The position numbers and the translations under genes were made by a program. 64,000 nucleotides of DNA from Bryum argenteum (Eukaryota > Streptophyta > Bryopsida > Bryales > Bryaceae), in the NCBI GenBank assembly GCA_037043015.1, contig CM073322.1, positions 13,713,601-13,777,600 of the forward strand. Reading direction: 5' to 3'. Below, piece by piece: positions 1 through 11,390 of the stretch. The notes beneath the pieces were generated by a model. That model ran no database searches, had not been told where the DNA came from, and saw nothing but the letters and a program-made list of their open reading frames with translations. Within the stretch, counting starts at the first letter, position 1, and every line of letters begins with the position of its first letter.

Positions 1-1
1 G

Positions 2-139
2 AATGATCACAATGCCAGTCCTCTACGCAAGATAATGAGAGCAAATGTCCTAGCTCGTGGCGGACACCGACATTATGCGGTTGGAGTGGGAGTAATGATG
101 GAAAAGGCGGAAGTTACTACTGGAAATGGAGAATGCTGA
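2..139 (+). CDS. possible 3' end of an unrecognised coding exon
   Basis: A frame open from the first bases of the window runs 45 codons to a TGA at 137-139. It begins NDHNASPLRKIM and ends TTGNGEC. It could be the last exon of a gene starting outside the window. I recognise no family, and overlapping frames on both strands are also open here, so coding is not established. Confidence 0.15.
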   Translation, partial: NDHNASPLRKIMRANVLARGGHRHYAVGVGVMMEKAEVTTGNGEC

Positions 140-616
140 CGAACACGGAGGATCTGGAATGGATGATGAACAGTCAGTGCACCAAATCTCAGAGACTGTT
201 GCGCTTACCTGCTGCGACAGGAATGAAGTGATTAGATTCTGCGTAACACTGTTCCTAACATGCACTTCGCCCTTCCTCGCACTGTCATGGTCAACATTTG
301 CAGTAAAAATTCCTTGGAAAAAGTCTCGTCCGTCGGAAACTCCATTTCCGGAAACAACGTAGCTGCAAGGAATTCTCAGCGAGGACGACGACATTCTTGT
401 TAAAGACGTTCCTTTCAAGCGTACACCGGCTCGTCCTCGGCAATGATCGCAAGCGTTCACTTGTTACGGTATATGCAAGAGTTCATCGTTGTCTAGTACT
501 ACAAATTATCCTTCTCCTCCTTCTCCTTTAGTTACCTCATATGTACACTATTCACCATAGGTATACTTTGTAGTCAAAGAGGCTATCTCCTTTGTGTAAG
601 CATTTGCATCATATGC

Positions 617-726
617 CCTTTTGAGGTAACATGCTAATAGATTTCATTGTAGCAAGCTCAGTGTGGAGTCACCTTTTGAGGTAACATGCTTATAGATTTC
701 ATTGTAGCAAGCTCAGTGTGGAGTGA
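617..726. repeat. 55-bp tandem duplication
   Basis: Two adjacent copies, 617-671 and 672-726, of a 55-bp unit that includes TTTTGAGGTAACATGCT. They differ at only about three positions, so the duplication is recent. No coding content. Confidence 0.9.
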
Positions 727-3025
727 CTGAGGGGATCATTTTTGAAAAATGTGCAAAGTTTATGGGAGATTGGACCAATTGGAATTATAATTGTTGATTT
801 TATGCTAAGTTGATAGTGAAGGAAGAGTTGTAGATGCATCTAAAATCAAACAGTCTATATATTAGTTGAGATCTAGGTACAGTGGAATTTGTAAATGAAA
901 GCAAAATTCTTCTTCTTGGTTCAAAACACGCTTCTTAATTATTTTTTTCAATTTATTAACTTGAACAAGCCATTAATTACATAGTTCTCCTTCCTACACT
1001 CACTTTCTATTCCACAATCCACCACCTTCCTTATGGCTGTCTTATGATCAACGCAATTGAGGTTTCTGGAAGCAACCTTACTGCATTTTCATTGATTGTA
1101 GAATCTCTTTTTCAACGGTATCTGGTAAATGGGTTGGGATACTAGAAACTTGGATTCCTGCACGTCTCTAATTCTTACCTAATTTGTCATATTCTCCTGT
1201 CGACAAAAAGATTGTGGCCGTTGCTTACAGGTCTGTCTGGCTTTTTTTATCATGGGAAAGCTGAATGATTTTCTGGCATCGTCAGGTACAAATTCCAGAA
1301 GCTGCCAGTAAGTTGATGCATCAATGTTGACTGGAAAATTGGTACTATGATACAATCCTTTCAGATTGGCAGACACTCATTTGTACCGTAGCTCGTAAAT
1401 GCTCAACCGAGTGTGCGAACGTGACAGACTGATCACTGCCAGACCTGACATGTTTCAGCTGGAATTAAACCTGTCTACACAGTGGCCCATACATTTCCAG
1501 GCAAGGGATCATACGCAAACAGAAGATGCACAATCACACAGAATCATCAAAATCGATTGTGACTTTGTCAAATTACACACGGAACAATGCTAATCTCGAG
1601 AAAGGAGGCTCAAATCGATACATACCTATGAAAGCACATGACACTGGTGAAAAAACGTGGGTCGGAGCACTGGAGGAGCATTCAAGTCCAAAAGGACGAA
1701 AGTGATTCTTCGGCAACATTGTTGAGGTTGTAAGCTTCAAGTTGGCCACCAAGAAAAGGAATTCAAAGCATGGTTGCACCAGTGGCCCTTGGTCGATCGA
1801 GAAATGAAGGAGTTGCAGCAAAGTTCCTGACAGGCTGCACATGAAGTGACACCCACTCTACCACATTTTCCATGCAGGATGCAGAATCATGGTTCCTGGC
1901 AGATGATCGAGGCCCTCCTAATTCTAACTTATGCAATCAGGTTATGCATGTGTTGATCAGTTTATGTAACTGTGCATCGCTTGTGTCGAAGGAATTATTA
2001 TGAAGAATAAAAAATACAAGAAAAAACTGCATGTTCAGTTGAGTTGGTGTGAGTCAGAAATTTTCTATCTTCCTGCTATTTCCGGAAACCATGCCAGCAA
2101 TTTTAGGGATTTGTGTTAAGCATAAGCACCGATGTACATAAAGAAAGACCATGCACATCGTGTCTTTTGATATTTTGGGTGTAGATTGAGTTACTTAGGA
2201 AATTTTCAAGTTAGAGATGTAGGTGTATCTAAAATTGTATAAGTCAAAAATGATCACTCTCACTATGTGTATACACAAAGAAGAATCCCAAAATGTGCAT
2301 CCTAACACCAAGTTATTTCACCACCTAAGTAACTGTAGTAATATTCCAAGTTACTAGTTAGGAGTTCGGAAAACCAACTAAGCAATTTTACCCACTCAGT
2401 GTTATTAGCCTATGCTAGTAGGCAAGCACACTACTGTAGTCTACAAACACTAAGTGAGTTATTGAGATGAATAGAAGTAGTAGATCCCTACAAGCAAACT
2501 TTGGTATTGAAATAAGGCTACGTTTGACAACCCAATAAAATAAATTGATGATTACATGACCTTTGCTTTCACTTGTTTCTTGTTGTGATTTGCCTATAGG
2601 AGCTCATACAACAGGGATGGCTTCCTCCCCCTAGATGGTGACCTCCCCCTATTGTGTCGGCTATAGACGACGATGCACTTATGCACGATGCTCCAATATG
2701 GTGGAGCCGCTAGCAAACTTTAGAATATGGAGCATTCAGTGTAGTAAGTGGCTCAGAAACTGTGCAAATTTCAGATCGGCATGCTTGTTGGGAGTTTGCG
2801 GAGGGAAATAATTTTGGAAATTGTGCAAAGTATGTTGGAGATTGAGCCAATTGGAATCACTAATTTTGAATTAATATAAATCACTAATGAATTTTGGAAG
2901 AGGAACCCAGAGGTGTACCCAAAACTGCTCAACCTAAAATGTACACCATGATTGTATCAAATTTTAGAAGAGGAAGCTATACTATACATATGGCTTGGAT
3001 AAATTTAGTGAACGGTTTGTTGCGT

Positions 3026-3180
3026 GGGTTTTGAGCCACCTACTATATGTGCACTCTAAACATGCACATCACCGACAAATATGGGAGAAAGAGACGTTCT
3101 TAGAGATTAGGTGGACTTGGGTTGTGAGCCACCTAATATATGTGTATTCTAAACATGCACACCAATGACAAATATGAGAG
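3026..3180. repeat. imperfect 92-bp direct repeat
   Basis: A segment beginning GGGTTTTGAGCCACCTA (from 3026) recurs about 92 bases on as GGGTTGTGAGCCACCTA (from 3118). Each is followed by matching ATATGTG, TCTAAACATGCACA and GACAAATATG blocks. The two copies are clearly diverged. Confidence 0.75.
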
Positions 3181-3544
3181 ATCATTACAATGAGAATATG
3201 AAGAGTCGTTTAGGAGCCAAACGAATATGAAATATTCTTTAGGGAAGGACGGGGAAGGGGCGAATAGTGAGAGGTTCACATCTCCACTTTAAATTCCTAT
3301 GTAAAAACATGATCATGTGATTATCATAATATCGATGGGCTACCAAACGAGTGGTCACCAACAAATCTTGTGCTTCCAATTATCTTGATTTAGGGTGAAA
3401 TATCATATTGCTCTCAAATGCACCCTAAATTTTAATGTCCTCACACTTGTCAAGACACAAAAATAAGAAAAATGCTTTTACTTAAGCATTCGAAGTTATA
3501 ATGTTTTATCAATATGGAGAATTTTTTTCCATGAGAATGTAATT

Positions 3545-3757
3545 TCATCCACTAGAACAGATTATCATCCACTAGAAACAGATCATCATCCACTAGAACA
3601 GATTATCATCCACTAGAAACAGATCATCATCCACTAGAACAGATCATCATCCACTAGAACAGATCATCATCCACTAGAACAGATCATCATCCACTAGAAC
3701 AGATCATCATCCACTAGAACAGATTATCATCCACAAGAACATATTATCATCCACTTC
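3545..3757. repeat. 20-21 bp minisatellite
   Basis: About ten head-to-tail units of CATCCACTAGAACAGATCAT, alternating between 20 and 21 bp through one extra A, with C/T variation near the end. The last units are degenerate. There are no unique spacers, so this is a simple minisatellite. It lies about 0.9 kb upstream of the octanoyltransferase start. Confidence 0.95.
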
Positions 3758-4629
3758 CAGCTCGGGAATCTTCACTCAAGCATGTGATTCTTCGATTGCA
3801 ATTTGTGATCGAGCTTCCAGTGATTGTCTAGCGAGGTTTCGACGCATGCATCAAAATGTGCCAGGTAATTCTTTTGCATTCAGCCACTAGTCGTCTCTCG
3901 TCTGAGCATTGCGGCAAATTGTTCTGAAGAGCTCCTGAATTGCAACAATTCTGTGCGTGAAAATAGGGTTTCGTAAATTTGAGGGTTTAAGGAAGACAGT
4001 GCTTTGTGGCAAAGTTATATGCTCGCGAAGTCAGCTCGTTTCAGTAACCTGCGATGTTGGATCAATTGCAAGGGATCCCCTTCGTACTATGATAAATGAC
4101 CTTCATAGGCACCTCGTTAGCTTACACCGACATTTTCAGCAGTTTCGTAGCGGATATTGTGGAATGGAAGTCGGGCTCCAACAAGCCGGTTTCCTGTATT
4201 GAGTTTCTTCTACCGAAATGCCGACGTGATTTTAGGGAATTGTAATTTTCAGTTTTACTACAGGAATGTGCCGTATCCACGAGCGCTTTGAGAATTTTTT
4301 AGTATGGCGCTGATGGTGACGTTCGAGAAGGTTCTGATGTTTCCAAGCATAGGAGTCCATAACGCATTGGAGCTCATCTCCGATGGTTGCTGCAGCAAGG
4401 AAATTTGTAACTAGGAGATGCGCACCATCCCCCTGCTCGATTTCATCCTTCTTCCTTGCCAGGTAATTTACAATCTCTGCGTTTTCAATCTAGATTCAAC
4501 CAATTTGTCAATCTCTTCGTTGTCATTGAATGTACAATCGATCATATACTGAATTGCCAGGAGAGAATGGAACCCGTCAATTTCGTGTTCAACCAATTCA
4601 CAAAGGTTCATGGTCCTCTGGCAGAAGAT

Positions 4630-5996
4630 ATGGAGTCTCTGCTGGGAGCCTCGTCATTGTACGTCCGAATTACTTCCACTGCAGTAGATTTTTCAAGAGG
4701 TCGTCGTGCGGTTACGAATCGACGGGGGCTGAGAAATGTTAAGCCGATTCGAGCTTCATGGCGATGCCATGCTCTGGCAGAGGCCCAGGAAGAAGAAGGT
4801 GAGAGGGTTCCTTTGCGGAGGAGAAGCTGCGAGTGTCATGACCGGTACAACGAGCTCATTCCTTACACCGAAGCCTGGCAGTGGCAGAAGTTGTGCGTGG
4901 AGGAGAAGGTTGCAATGTTGGCTGCAGGTGAGGATTTCGACGACACTGTCATCCTTTTGCAGCATCCGCCGGTCTATACTTTAGGTACTCGAAGCTCAGA
5001 AGCTCATTTGAAGTTTGATGTCGAACATCCTCCCTTTGAGCTTCACCGGACAGAACGTGGAGGCGAGGTTGGTATTTTCCATCTCTCTTTATTAGTGCAG
5101 AGATCGCTAAACCCTAAACCCTAAATACTAGATTGCTGATTGGTCTTTATTCTTGCAGGTTACGTACCATGGCCCTGGGCAGCTTGTGATGTACCCGATT
5201 CTCAACCTGCGGCATCATAACATGGATTTACATTGGTATCTGAGAACACTGGAGGAAGTTGTCATCGGTGCTCTTGAAAAAGCTTGTGGCATTCCAGCCC
5301 ACCGCATCGATGGTCTCACTGGCGTCTGGGTCAACAACCAGAAGGTACCCCAAAGCAATATTGTAATGAAGAATGCGTACACAGTGACCTTTTTGAATTA
5401 TATCTTGACCACATGAATCATGCTTGTGGCGTTCAGCGTCGAGCACTTTTGCTTCGAAACTTGCATTACTTTGACCGCATGAATCATGCTCGTGGGTCTA
5501 AATTTCGAGCACTGATCTTGTCGCATTTCCTCTCATAGTTAGTGCAAGCTCTATCTCGAACAATTTTATTGTTGCTTCTTAAACTGTATGTGGGAGATGC
5601 GTTAAGGTCGTACCCCGGAACTTAAAACATCAGTCACGAAGCATTCCTCAACTTGTGCAGGTTGCAGCAATCGGTGTGCGAGTGTCAAGGTGGATCACGT
5701 ACCACGGGCTTGCATTAAATGTGACAACAGATCTGTCGCCATTTTCCAACATTGTGCCATGCGGTATCTCGGACTACTCTGTCACGAGTGTGGGGAAGCT
5801 TTTGGAGGACTCTAGGCAGGTGGACGATGCGAGTTTGTTAAAGCTTTTGCACGATTGCTTGCTTGAAGAATTTGCAGCGAAGTTCGATTTGCATTTGATT
5901 ACTCCTGCTACACTATCATCACTCCCCCCTATACTTGTTCCTGGAGCTGGAGTTGAAGTGAAGCCCTTATCTCAACCCCAAGGTCACCTGGCTTGA
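4630..5996 (+). CDS. LIP2P: octanoyl-ACP:protein octanoyltransferase (LipB family, plastid LIP2p type)
   Basis: Transfers the octanoyl group made by fatty acid synthesis from ACP to lipoyl domains, the first step of protein lipoylation. Exons are 4630-5067, 5159-5344 and 5661-5996; both introns are GT-AG and phase 0. The product is about 319 residues. Family motifs are [18 protein letters not shown] spanning the first intron, then GVWVNNQK and [15 protein letters not shown]. Lys208 and Cys242 match the known LipB Lys-Cys catalytic pair. The stretch [21 protein letters not shown] resembles plastid rather than mitochondrial LIP2. The preceding residues, rich in Arg and Ser, would suit a transit peptide. 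The frame is open back to an ATG at 4456; I prefer 4630 because [15 protein letters not shown] looks like a targeting start. Intron 1 carries a telomere-like run, and intron 2 a 66-bp imperfect duplication (from 5405 and 5471). Confidence 0.9.
5107..5126. repeat. telomere-like run in the LIP2P first intron
   Basis: CTAAACCCTAAACCCTAAAT, between two and three copies of the plant telomere unit, sits inside intron 1 about 30 bases before the 3' splice site. Such short runs are common in plant introns and leaders. Confidence 0.9.
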
Positions 5997-7236
5997 GCTT
6001 CTGTTATTGTACCATATTCCGATCCAGTTTCTAGATTCTTCAGTGCCGTAAGGGTGTGGTTAGCAATATTCACAGTCGCAATATTTTTTCACAGATTGTT
6101 TTGTTAAAATTATTATCGAGGAGGCGAGTTTGTTCCTCCGATTCTACAAGATCCGATGTTGTTTGTACTCAAGATGTGACCTCAACATTCAATCATCTAC
6201 ATCTTCAGTTTTCTATGTCACCAAGTTTTTGTGGTAAGAGGTACAGACAGCTGGGTGCCTCAGGAAACCAAAGTGCAATAAGTTGTAGCTCCGTTTTCCA
6301 TCACTCATTCCAGTTTTGCCTTAGCTTCCGACTCTCCTACGAAAAATGTTGTATCAAGACCAAGCAAAAACGCGTAATTGCGATTCGGATCATTCCATTT
6401 GATCAGTGTATATACAGGGGCATTTTTCAAAGCTGAGTTTTAGGCAGGACTGTGACAACATTTGATCCCATGTGGTTGTAACCCCTAACATGTCCGATTT
6501 TTTGTCGGTAGCTTTATTAGTAAAACCCGTCCTACTTTCTATGCATGCACTTTTGGGGGCTTAGCTTCTGCCTTTCGATGACTTACTGTAACTACACTTT
6601 CAGAACTCAAATGTCACCGTAAACTCTCACATTCATGTCCCAAGAAGTTCATAACAATTTTGAACTAGGAATCACAATACAGCCCACAATCATCACATAC
6701 CAACGATACAATCTCAAAAGCTAAGACATTCTTAGCATCCGTGCTGTAACGTGCAGATATGTACAGAATTCTCATCGCTGACAATGAAGAAATAAAGAAA
6801 TAACACTACCAAGCGAGCAACCAGAAAAAGCATACAGCCACACAGACACAAGAAAAACCATACCGACACAACACTCACCTCATCGCACAAGAGTCTCGAA
6901 CAGAAAACGAGACAGGAAAGCAAGAAAAAACAAGAAGAATAACACAGTCTTCCTGCAGACAAGGTAAGGAAGGCAGAGCAGAGCATGGGAATACACAAGA
7001 TTCTCATTCTTAAGAGGGACAGGAGAGTAGGGGTGATAAAAATAGATAGAAATGGTGTGGGGGACGGTTGATAAATGAGTATCCCACCTAAACCACGAGT
7101 GAGTGAATGAACGCAGCTCCGCGATAAAATGTGCGGGCCAGCATGACACTTTAAACTCGCCACTACTGGCGGGGCGTCTTCTCTTCTCCTCTCTTCTCTT
7201 CTCTTTCTACTCCCCTCCTTTCAATCAAAGGATGAA
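5997..7236. other. convergent intergenic region between LIP2P and LSM1
   Basis: This holds the 3' flanks of two genes that converge. Open frames such as plus 6056-6436 and minus 6732-7163 show no family resemblance and are most likely untranslated trailer sequence. The polypyrimidine stretch at about 7177-7222 (TCTTCTC repeats) lies just beyond the LSM1 stop and would be purine-rich in that transcript. Confidence 0.5.
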
Positions 7237-9452
7237 TCATTCGAGATCCAGAAACTCCATGCGCTTCCTCATGCTTCCCTTCAACTCTGATGCATCTTTC
7301 TCTTCTTTTTGTGCCTGGAATCACAGCCCACGAAACAAAATGAAATTAGTGAACTGTCCAGTGGCGCTAAGCTCATCGTACGATCTCTGAAATCAGGATG
7401 AGCTTTGTACCCTTTTGCTTTTTAGCTTTGCTAGTGGCACATGGACAAGTGTATCTTTCATTATTAAAAAGCTCTCACCTGTTTGATTTCAGCAGGACTG
7501 ACACGCTGCATAAAGGCTGGCAACTCCTCCTTCTCAACATCCTGTCACCCACCAACCACTTTCATAAGCCAAACTCTAATTCGATCACAAAAATCAGGAG
7601 ACGAGTATGTGATAGAATCTAGTGAAGACTCACTCACCTTCAAGATAAATGTAAAATGAATATATCCATATTATACCATATTGAGATGCATAGAACGCAA
7701 AGAGAAGACCAACGAAAGCAACTTCACTTCAAAAGATTCAGAGAAGGGAGTGAACGTGAGACCTACCAATTCGCCGATGAGAACAACGTTCTCGCCACGG
7801 ATAATATACAGACCCAAAGGAAGGTCGCAAAATAGCGCTCCCACTATTATCCTTTCTAGAGCTCCCTCCAACACTACATTTGCTGCTCGCCAACACAACA
7901 CAGTGCTTAATGATAGTTGACCACAATACGATTGTCTAAACACACTCTACATTCTTTCTACAGAAGAAAAGGTTACCATGCACATGGATCTTATACTTGC
8001 ACAAGAAGGAAATGAGAAGTACCAAACTGATCAAAGGATCGGAGTATGCCAACTATCTTCCTTCCATCTCGCAATATCACTAGCAGCTTCTCTGCACACC
8101 CAGAAGAACATTAAAAAAAATGTCAGACTCAGCCAGAAGTTTGACTTCCTTACACGAATATAACTCACAAATCGTCACCGCTATGAAATTGAAACCCAGA
8201 TGTCGTAAACCTACATATTTCGATTGAAAAGTGATCAATGAGTTGGGTATTTATTAAAATTTGTCAACTACATGCAAGAAAAAGATTTTTGACTGGGGTT
8301 TGAACCTATGAGAGGTGTGACGGACTCGTTGACATGCGATCATCATAGAATCCACCGAACGAGTAAAGCAAGGTAGTTCCATTGATTGCAGTCTGACTAT
8401 GGCACGAGGCATTCATTCATCCTCTTACCAGGCAGTTAGTCTTCATTATGAGCATCACAGAATTAGCAGCTTTTTACGAGGACATATCCCTTCTTGCTTT
8501 TCGGAACCCTAATCACCCAAATCTTCTTGCATATAACATTCAAATACACAACTATTGGAATAAATGTCGATTTCTGAACCACTAAATACTACTACGTCAT
8601 TGGTTTATCCAATATTCTAATCAATGTGAAAAACGACCCCTTCTTCGTGGAGTTGCATTGACACTGTGCTGATAGAGTACTACCCTGTTCTCCTAAATCA
8701 CAAAGTGATCACCATTATTGCATGTATATCGATCTTTCAACCTTTAAACCCTACTGCCATGCTCACAAATACAGTTCACCAATCTGAGATACTGTCCATT
8801 CTTTATAAAGTAACTCCATCTCCACACAACCGCATCATTGATGTGCTATCTGATCTATATTGAAGACCCATAGAAAATAAACACTTCCGGAATACGTATC
8901 GATTCTCAAACCTTTGCACTCTACTACATTAGTTGGTGTACTCTAAATGCTCTTTGAATAATGGTTTTACCACTCTGAAAAACGGTCGCTTACTCGACAC
9001 AACCTCCACATGCACCCTAATCATAGATTAATGTCCTTTGTAAACACACCACTCTTCATATACGTATCCATTCTCAAACCGTTAAACCCTACTGCAATGC
9101 TTAAAATGTGAACAGACACCTTTCAACATTCTAAAAAAAAAACTGCCCATTTCTCAATGAAGTTCACTCAATCTTCATTGACAGCCACGAAAGGAAGTTT
9201 TGCAGATGGGGGTCACGCTCACGACTCGATCACCTGTAGAAAATCACAACGTCTGGAATGTGCACCGATTCCAAACCTTTAAACCCTACTACGTACCCAA
9301 AATGCTCACACCAATCCACTGCCACTTTTCAATGGAGTCTACACAATCCTAAGCGAGAAGCCACAAAAGGAGATGGTGAATGTGGGTGACTCACTATCGA
9401 GATTATCAGCGAGAGAGGTGGCAGGAAAGTTGTCAGGTCCCGCCCACGACAT
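7237..9452 (-). CDS. LSM1: U6 snRNA-associated Sm-like protein LSm1
   Basis: Subunit of the cytoplasmic LSm1-7 ring, which binds oligoadenylated mRNA 3' ends and activates decapping. It was found by following exons, since each is short: 9452-9395, 8091-8023, 7882-7767, 7541-7479 and 7314-7237. All introns are GT-AG and the phases agree (1, 1, 0, 0), giving 127 residues, the usual LSm1 length. It opens MSWAGPDNFPATSLADNLD. Sm motif 1 reads LRDGRKIVGILRSFDQFANVV, split by intron 2. Sm motif 2 is LYIIRGENVVLIGEL. The tail EKEELPAFMQRVSPAEIKQ and RKRMEFLDLE is typical of LSm1. Intron 1 is 1303 bases, far longer than the others, and holds a degenerate tandem array. The ATG at 9450-9452 is the only start fitting the family N terminus. 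Confidence 0.93.
8560..9360. repeat. degenerate tandem array, about five units of 160-200 bp
   Basis: Five recognisable units share a core such as TCGATTCTCAAACCTTTAAA followed by CCCTACTAC, at about 8567, 8727, 8893, 9060 and 9258. Each core is followed by an AATGCTCAC-like block and then a block resembling AAAACTGCCC, TTTCTCAATG and AGTTCACTCAATC. Units are well diverged, so the array is old. It lies almost wholly within LSM1 intron 1 and reaches close to its 5' splice site. Confidence 0.75.
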
Positions 9453-9927
9453 CCCTCGTGCGCTCCAGCTCCAGAAGCAACGAACGCAAACCTCCAAAAG
9501 CAATGTTTGTTGCAGAGGAAGAATACCCCAGAACAACAGAGAATGAATGAAACTGTCTCTCTGCAATGTGAGAGCTCTTTCACAAAGGAATGTTGCTGAT
9601 ACTGCTGTTGCGAAGGAAGGACTGAAGGATGGAAGGGGGGACGCAGGCAGTATCATATCTAAAAGTTACAAGAGTGTGGGAGAGGAAATAATTAGTGTTG
9701 GCGAGGAGGAAAGGGGTCACGTGGCTCTCTCTCCGCTCAATCACTCGCCATTTTTTTTCCCTCCTTCCCGATTCTATTGAAAGCAAAACCCCAGCAGCAT
9801 GCCGACTGGTGAGCAGAGAGAGACGGGGGATTTGGGGGAATGGCAAAAAAAAACTACCAACTGCTTTCACGCTCGAATGTGCTTCAGGAAGATGCACGAT
9901 CTGCAAGTTTGACTGTCCCATTTCCTT

Positions 9928-10164
9928 CCCATTTTTGGGCAATGGTTCGTGGCAGCTACCAAGGAGGCACCCTATAATCCGTGGAGACCCCCCAAGGCCA
10001 TTTTTGATGATTTTGAATTCAGAAATGGGGTTTGCGGACCCCAAATTACCCTTACAACATACTCCTTGGTAATTTGAACCAATACATTAAAAAATAGGGG
10101 GCTCCTTTATCCCTCCGACATCCTCCTTGGTAGCTGCCACGAACGCTTAGCCCCCATTTTTGGG
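9928..10164. mobile_element. MITE-like element with 22-bp inverted repeats
   Basis: TTCGTGGCAGCTACCAAGGA plus GG at 9946-9967 is perfectly inverted at 10122-10143, about 155 bases on. Both sides are flanked by the same 12-mer CCCATTTTTGGG, at 9928-9939 and 10153-10164, which could be a target duplication. The 12-mer is itself nearly palindromic, and the spacing between 12-mer and inverted repeat differs on the two sides (6 and 9 bases), so exact ends are uncertain. There is no coding content, so it would be non-autonomous. Confidence 0.6.
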
Positions 10165-10340
10165 TCCGTATTGCTAAAGTTGGCAGTTTTTGGCAATTTT
10201 GACTTAGCTATGAGAATCATGGTGTAGATTTATTGGATATTGTTGGAAAGGATGCATCAAGTAGGAACTTGTGAATGGCGTAAGTGAGTGAATGATGTGA
10301 GGGTTCCTTTATAGATAGATAGAAACTCGTGTCCCTTTCT

Positions 10341-10405
10341 AAGGGGCCGGCGTGAATGAATTGTCTGTTCGTAATGCTAATATCCCGATGGCCACCGGAC
10401 AAGGG
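10341..10405 (+). repeat. dispersed repeat family A, copy 1
   Basis: The block GCGTGAATGAATTGTCTGTT followed by CG and, further on, GGCCACCGGACA matches three other places in the window, at 28570, 28661 and 63694. The family is unidentified; see the finding on this family. Confidence 0.65.
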
Positions 10406-11347
10406 GAATTGGAACACTGCAGGGTTCCTTTACACTATGTACTAAGAGCCATAATCAAGAAGATTATCCCTCAGAAATTTGGCCTCTTTTGATGCAAGAT
10501 GCACATTTTTGAATTTCGACAAGCTTTGAAGTATGTGATTGTAGGATCTCGTACCTAACTTGTACATGAATATGTATACCAAATCTTAAGTTCAAATTCC
10601 TCACCTTTTGTGAGATTGTAACGTTCATGAAAGTTTTCTCCCGTGTTTGTAGAATGGCAAAGTAAAGTTTTGGGGACTAATAAAATGGTTTCCGGAAGGA
10701 AATTTGACATGAGGCTCTTCAACTTCTGGTTCCTAGGTGAGTAAGGAATACATAAGGAATACAAAGGCCCAATTTCAACAATTAAAAAGGCGTGCAAGAG
10801 ATTATTGGGTTGAAAATCCAAACTAAGGGTTAGATCATGCCTTACTACGTTTTCTACATGTGAAAAAAACAAAACTTGAAAAACGGATAAAATCTCAATT
10901 TTTGGTGAATTTTTGTTTGTGCCTTTTCATCAATTTTGGGCAGATTTTGAGAATGAATGAGCATATAATGTAGCAAATTTGGGCTGATTTCAATAGTGTT
11001 TTCAAACTTCGGCCGTGAATATCTCCTTAACCCCTAAAGATCCTTTGTGTGTTTTTGAGAGCTTGAAACCTCAAAACTTCGATTCTTTACCTCTATGCAC
11101 TTCGGGGGTTGTGAAGGAATTCTTTTCCCCTTTTTTTAAAAATTTCCAACCATAAGATCTCACATCTAAGACTACTTTTTGTTATCACTTCCATATATTG
11201 ACTGTTGGATATTTACCATTTGAGAGATCATAACATCTAAAGTTTGTATCCCAAGAATTTTTGGGCATTGTCAAGATTGTTTTCGACACTTTGGAGGCTG
11301 CCCTTGTAAAATTGGTACTCTTTTTGGCTTGGGGCCCTTTGGAACTT

Positions 11348-11390
11348 AAGCAGTGATTTGGTTATGACTAACTTAACCAAATCACTGCTT
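11348..11390. repeat. perfect 17-bp hairpin with 9-nt loop
   Basis: AAGCAGTGATTTGGTTA at 11348-11364 is exactly inverted at 11374-11390, with loop TGACTAACT. It could be a very short foldback remnant or a cruciform. The surroundings are AT-rich, with no gene within 2 kb. Confidence 0.9.

Larger units (their letters stand above)
140..3544. other. intergenic, no recognised gene
   Basis: AT-rich DNA with several short open frames on both strands, for example minus 1179-1376 and plus 1399-1593. None resembles a family I know and none has a convincing exon chain. It contains two small local duplications, at 617-726 and 3026-3180, listed separately. Confidence 0.5.

Noticed and set aside
50-460. 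136-codon minus frame at the window start
   Set aside because: It overlaps two plus frames, shows no domain and has no splice partners. Base composition allows several open frames here.
3545-3757. Regular repeat resembling a CRISPR array
   Set aside because: Units are contiguous, with no unique spacers and no cas genes, and the window is plant nuclear DNA.
6732-7163. Hydrophobic minus frame just past LSM1
   Set aside because: It lies in the LSM1 trailer, is rich in Leu, Phe and Cys from low-complexity DNA, and has no family pattern.
9339-10072. Several overlapping frames upstream of LSM1
   Set aside because: One only overlaps LSM1 exon 1 out of its real frame; the others are on both strands of the same DNA and end in the MITE-like palindrome.
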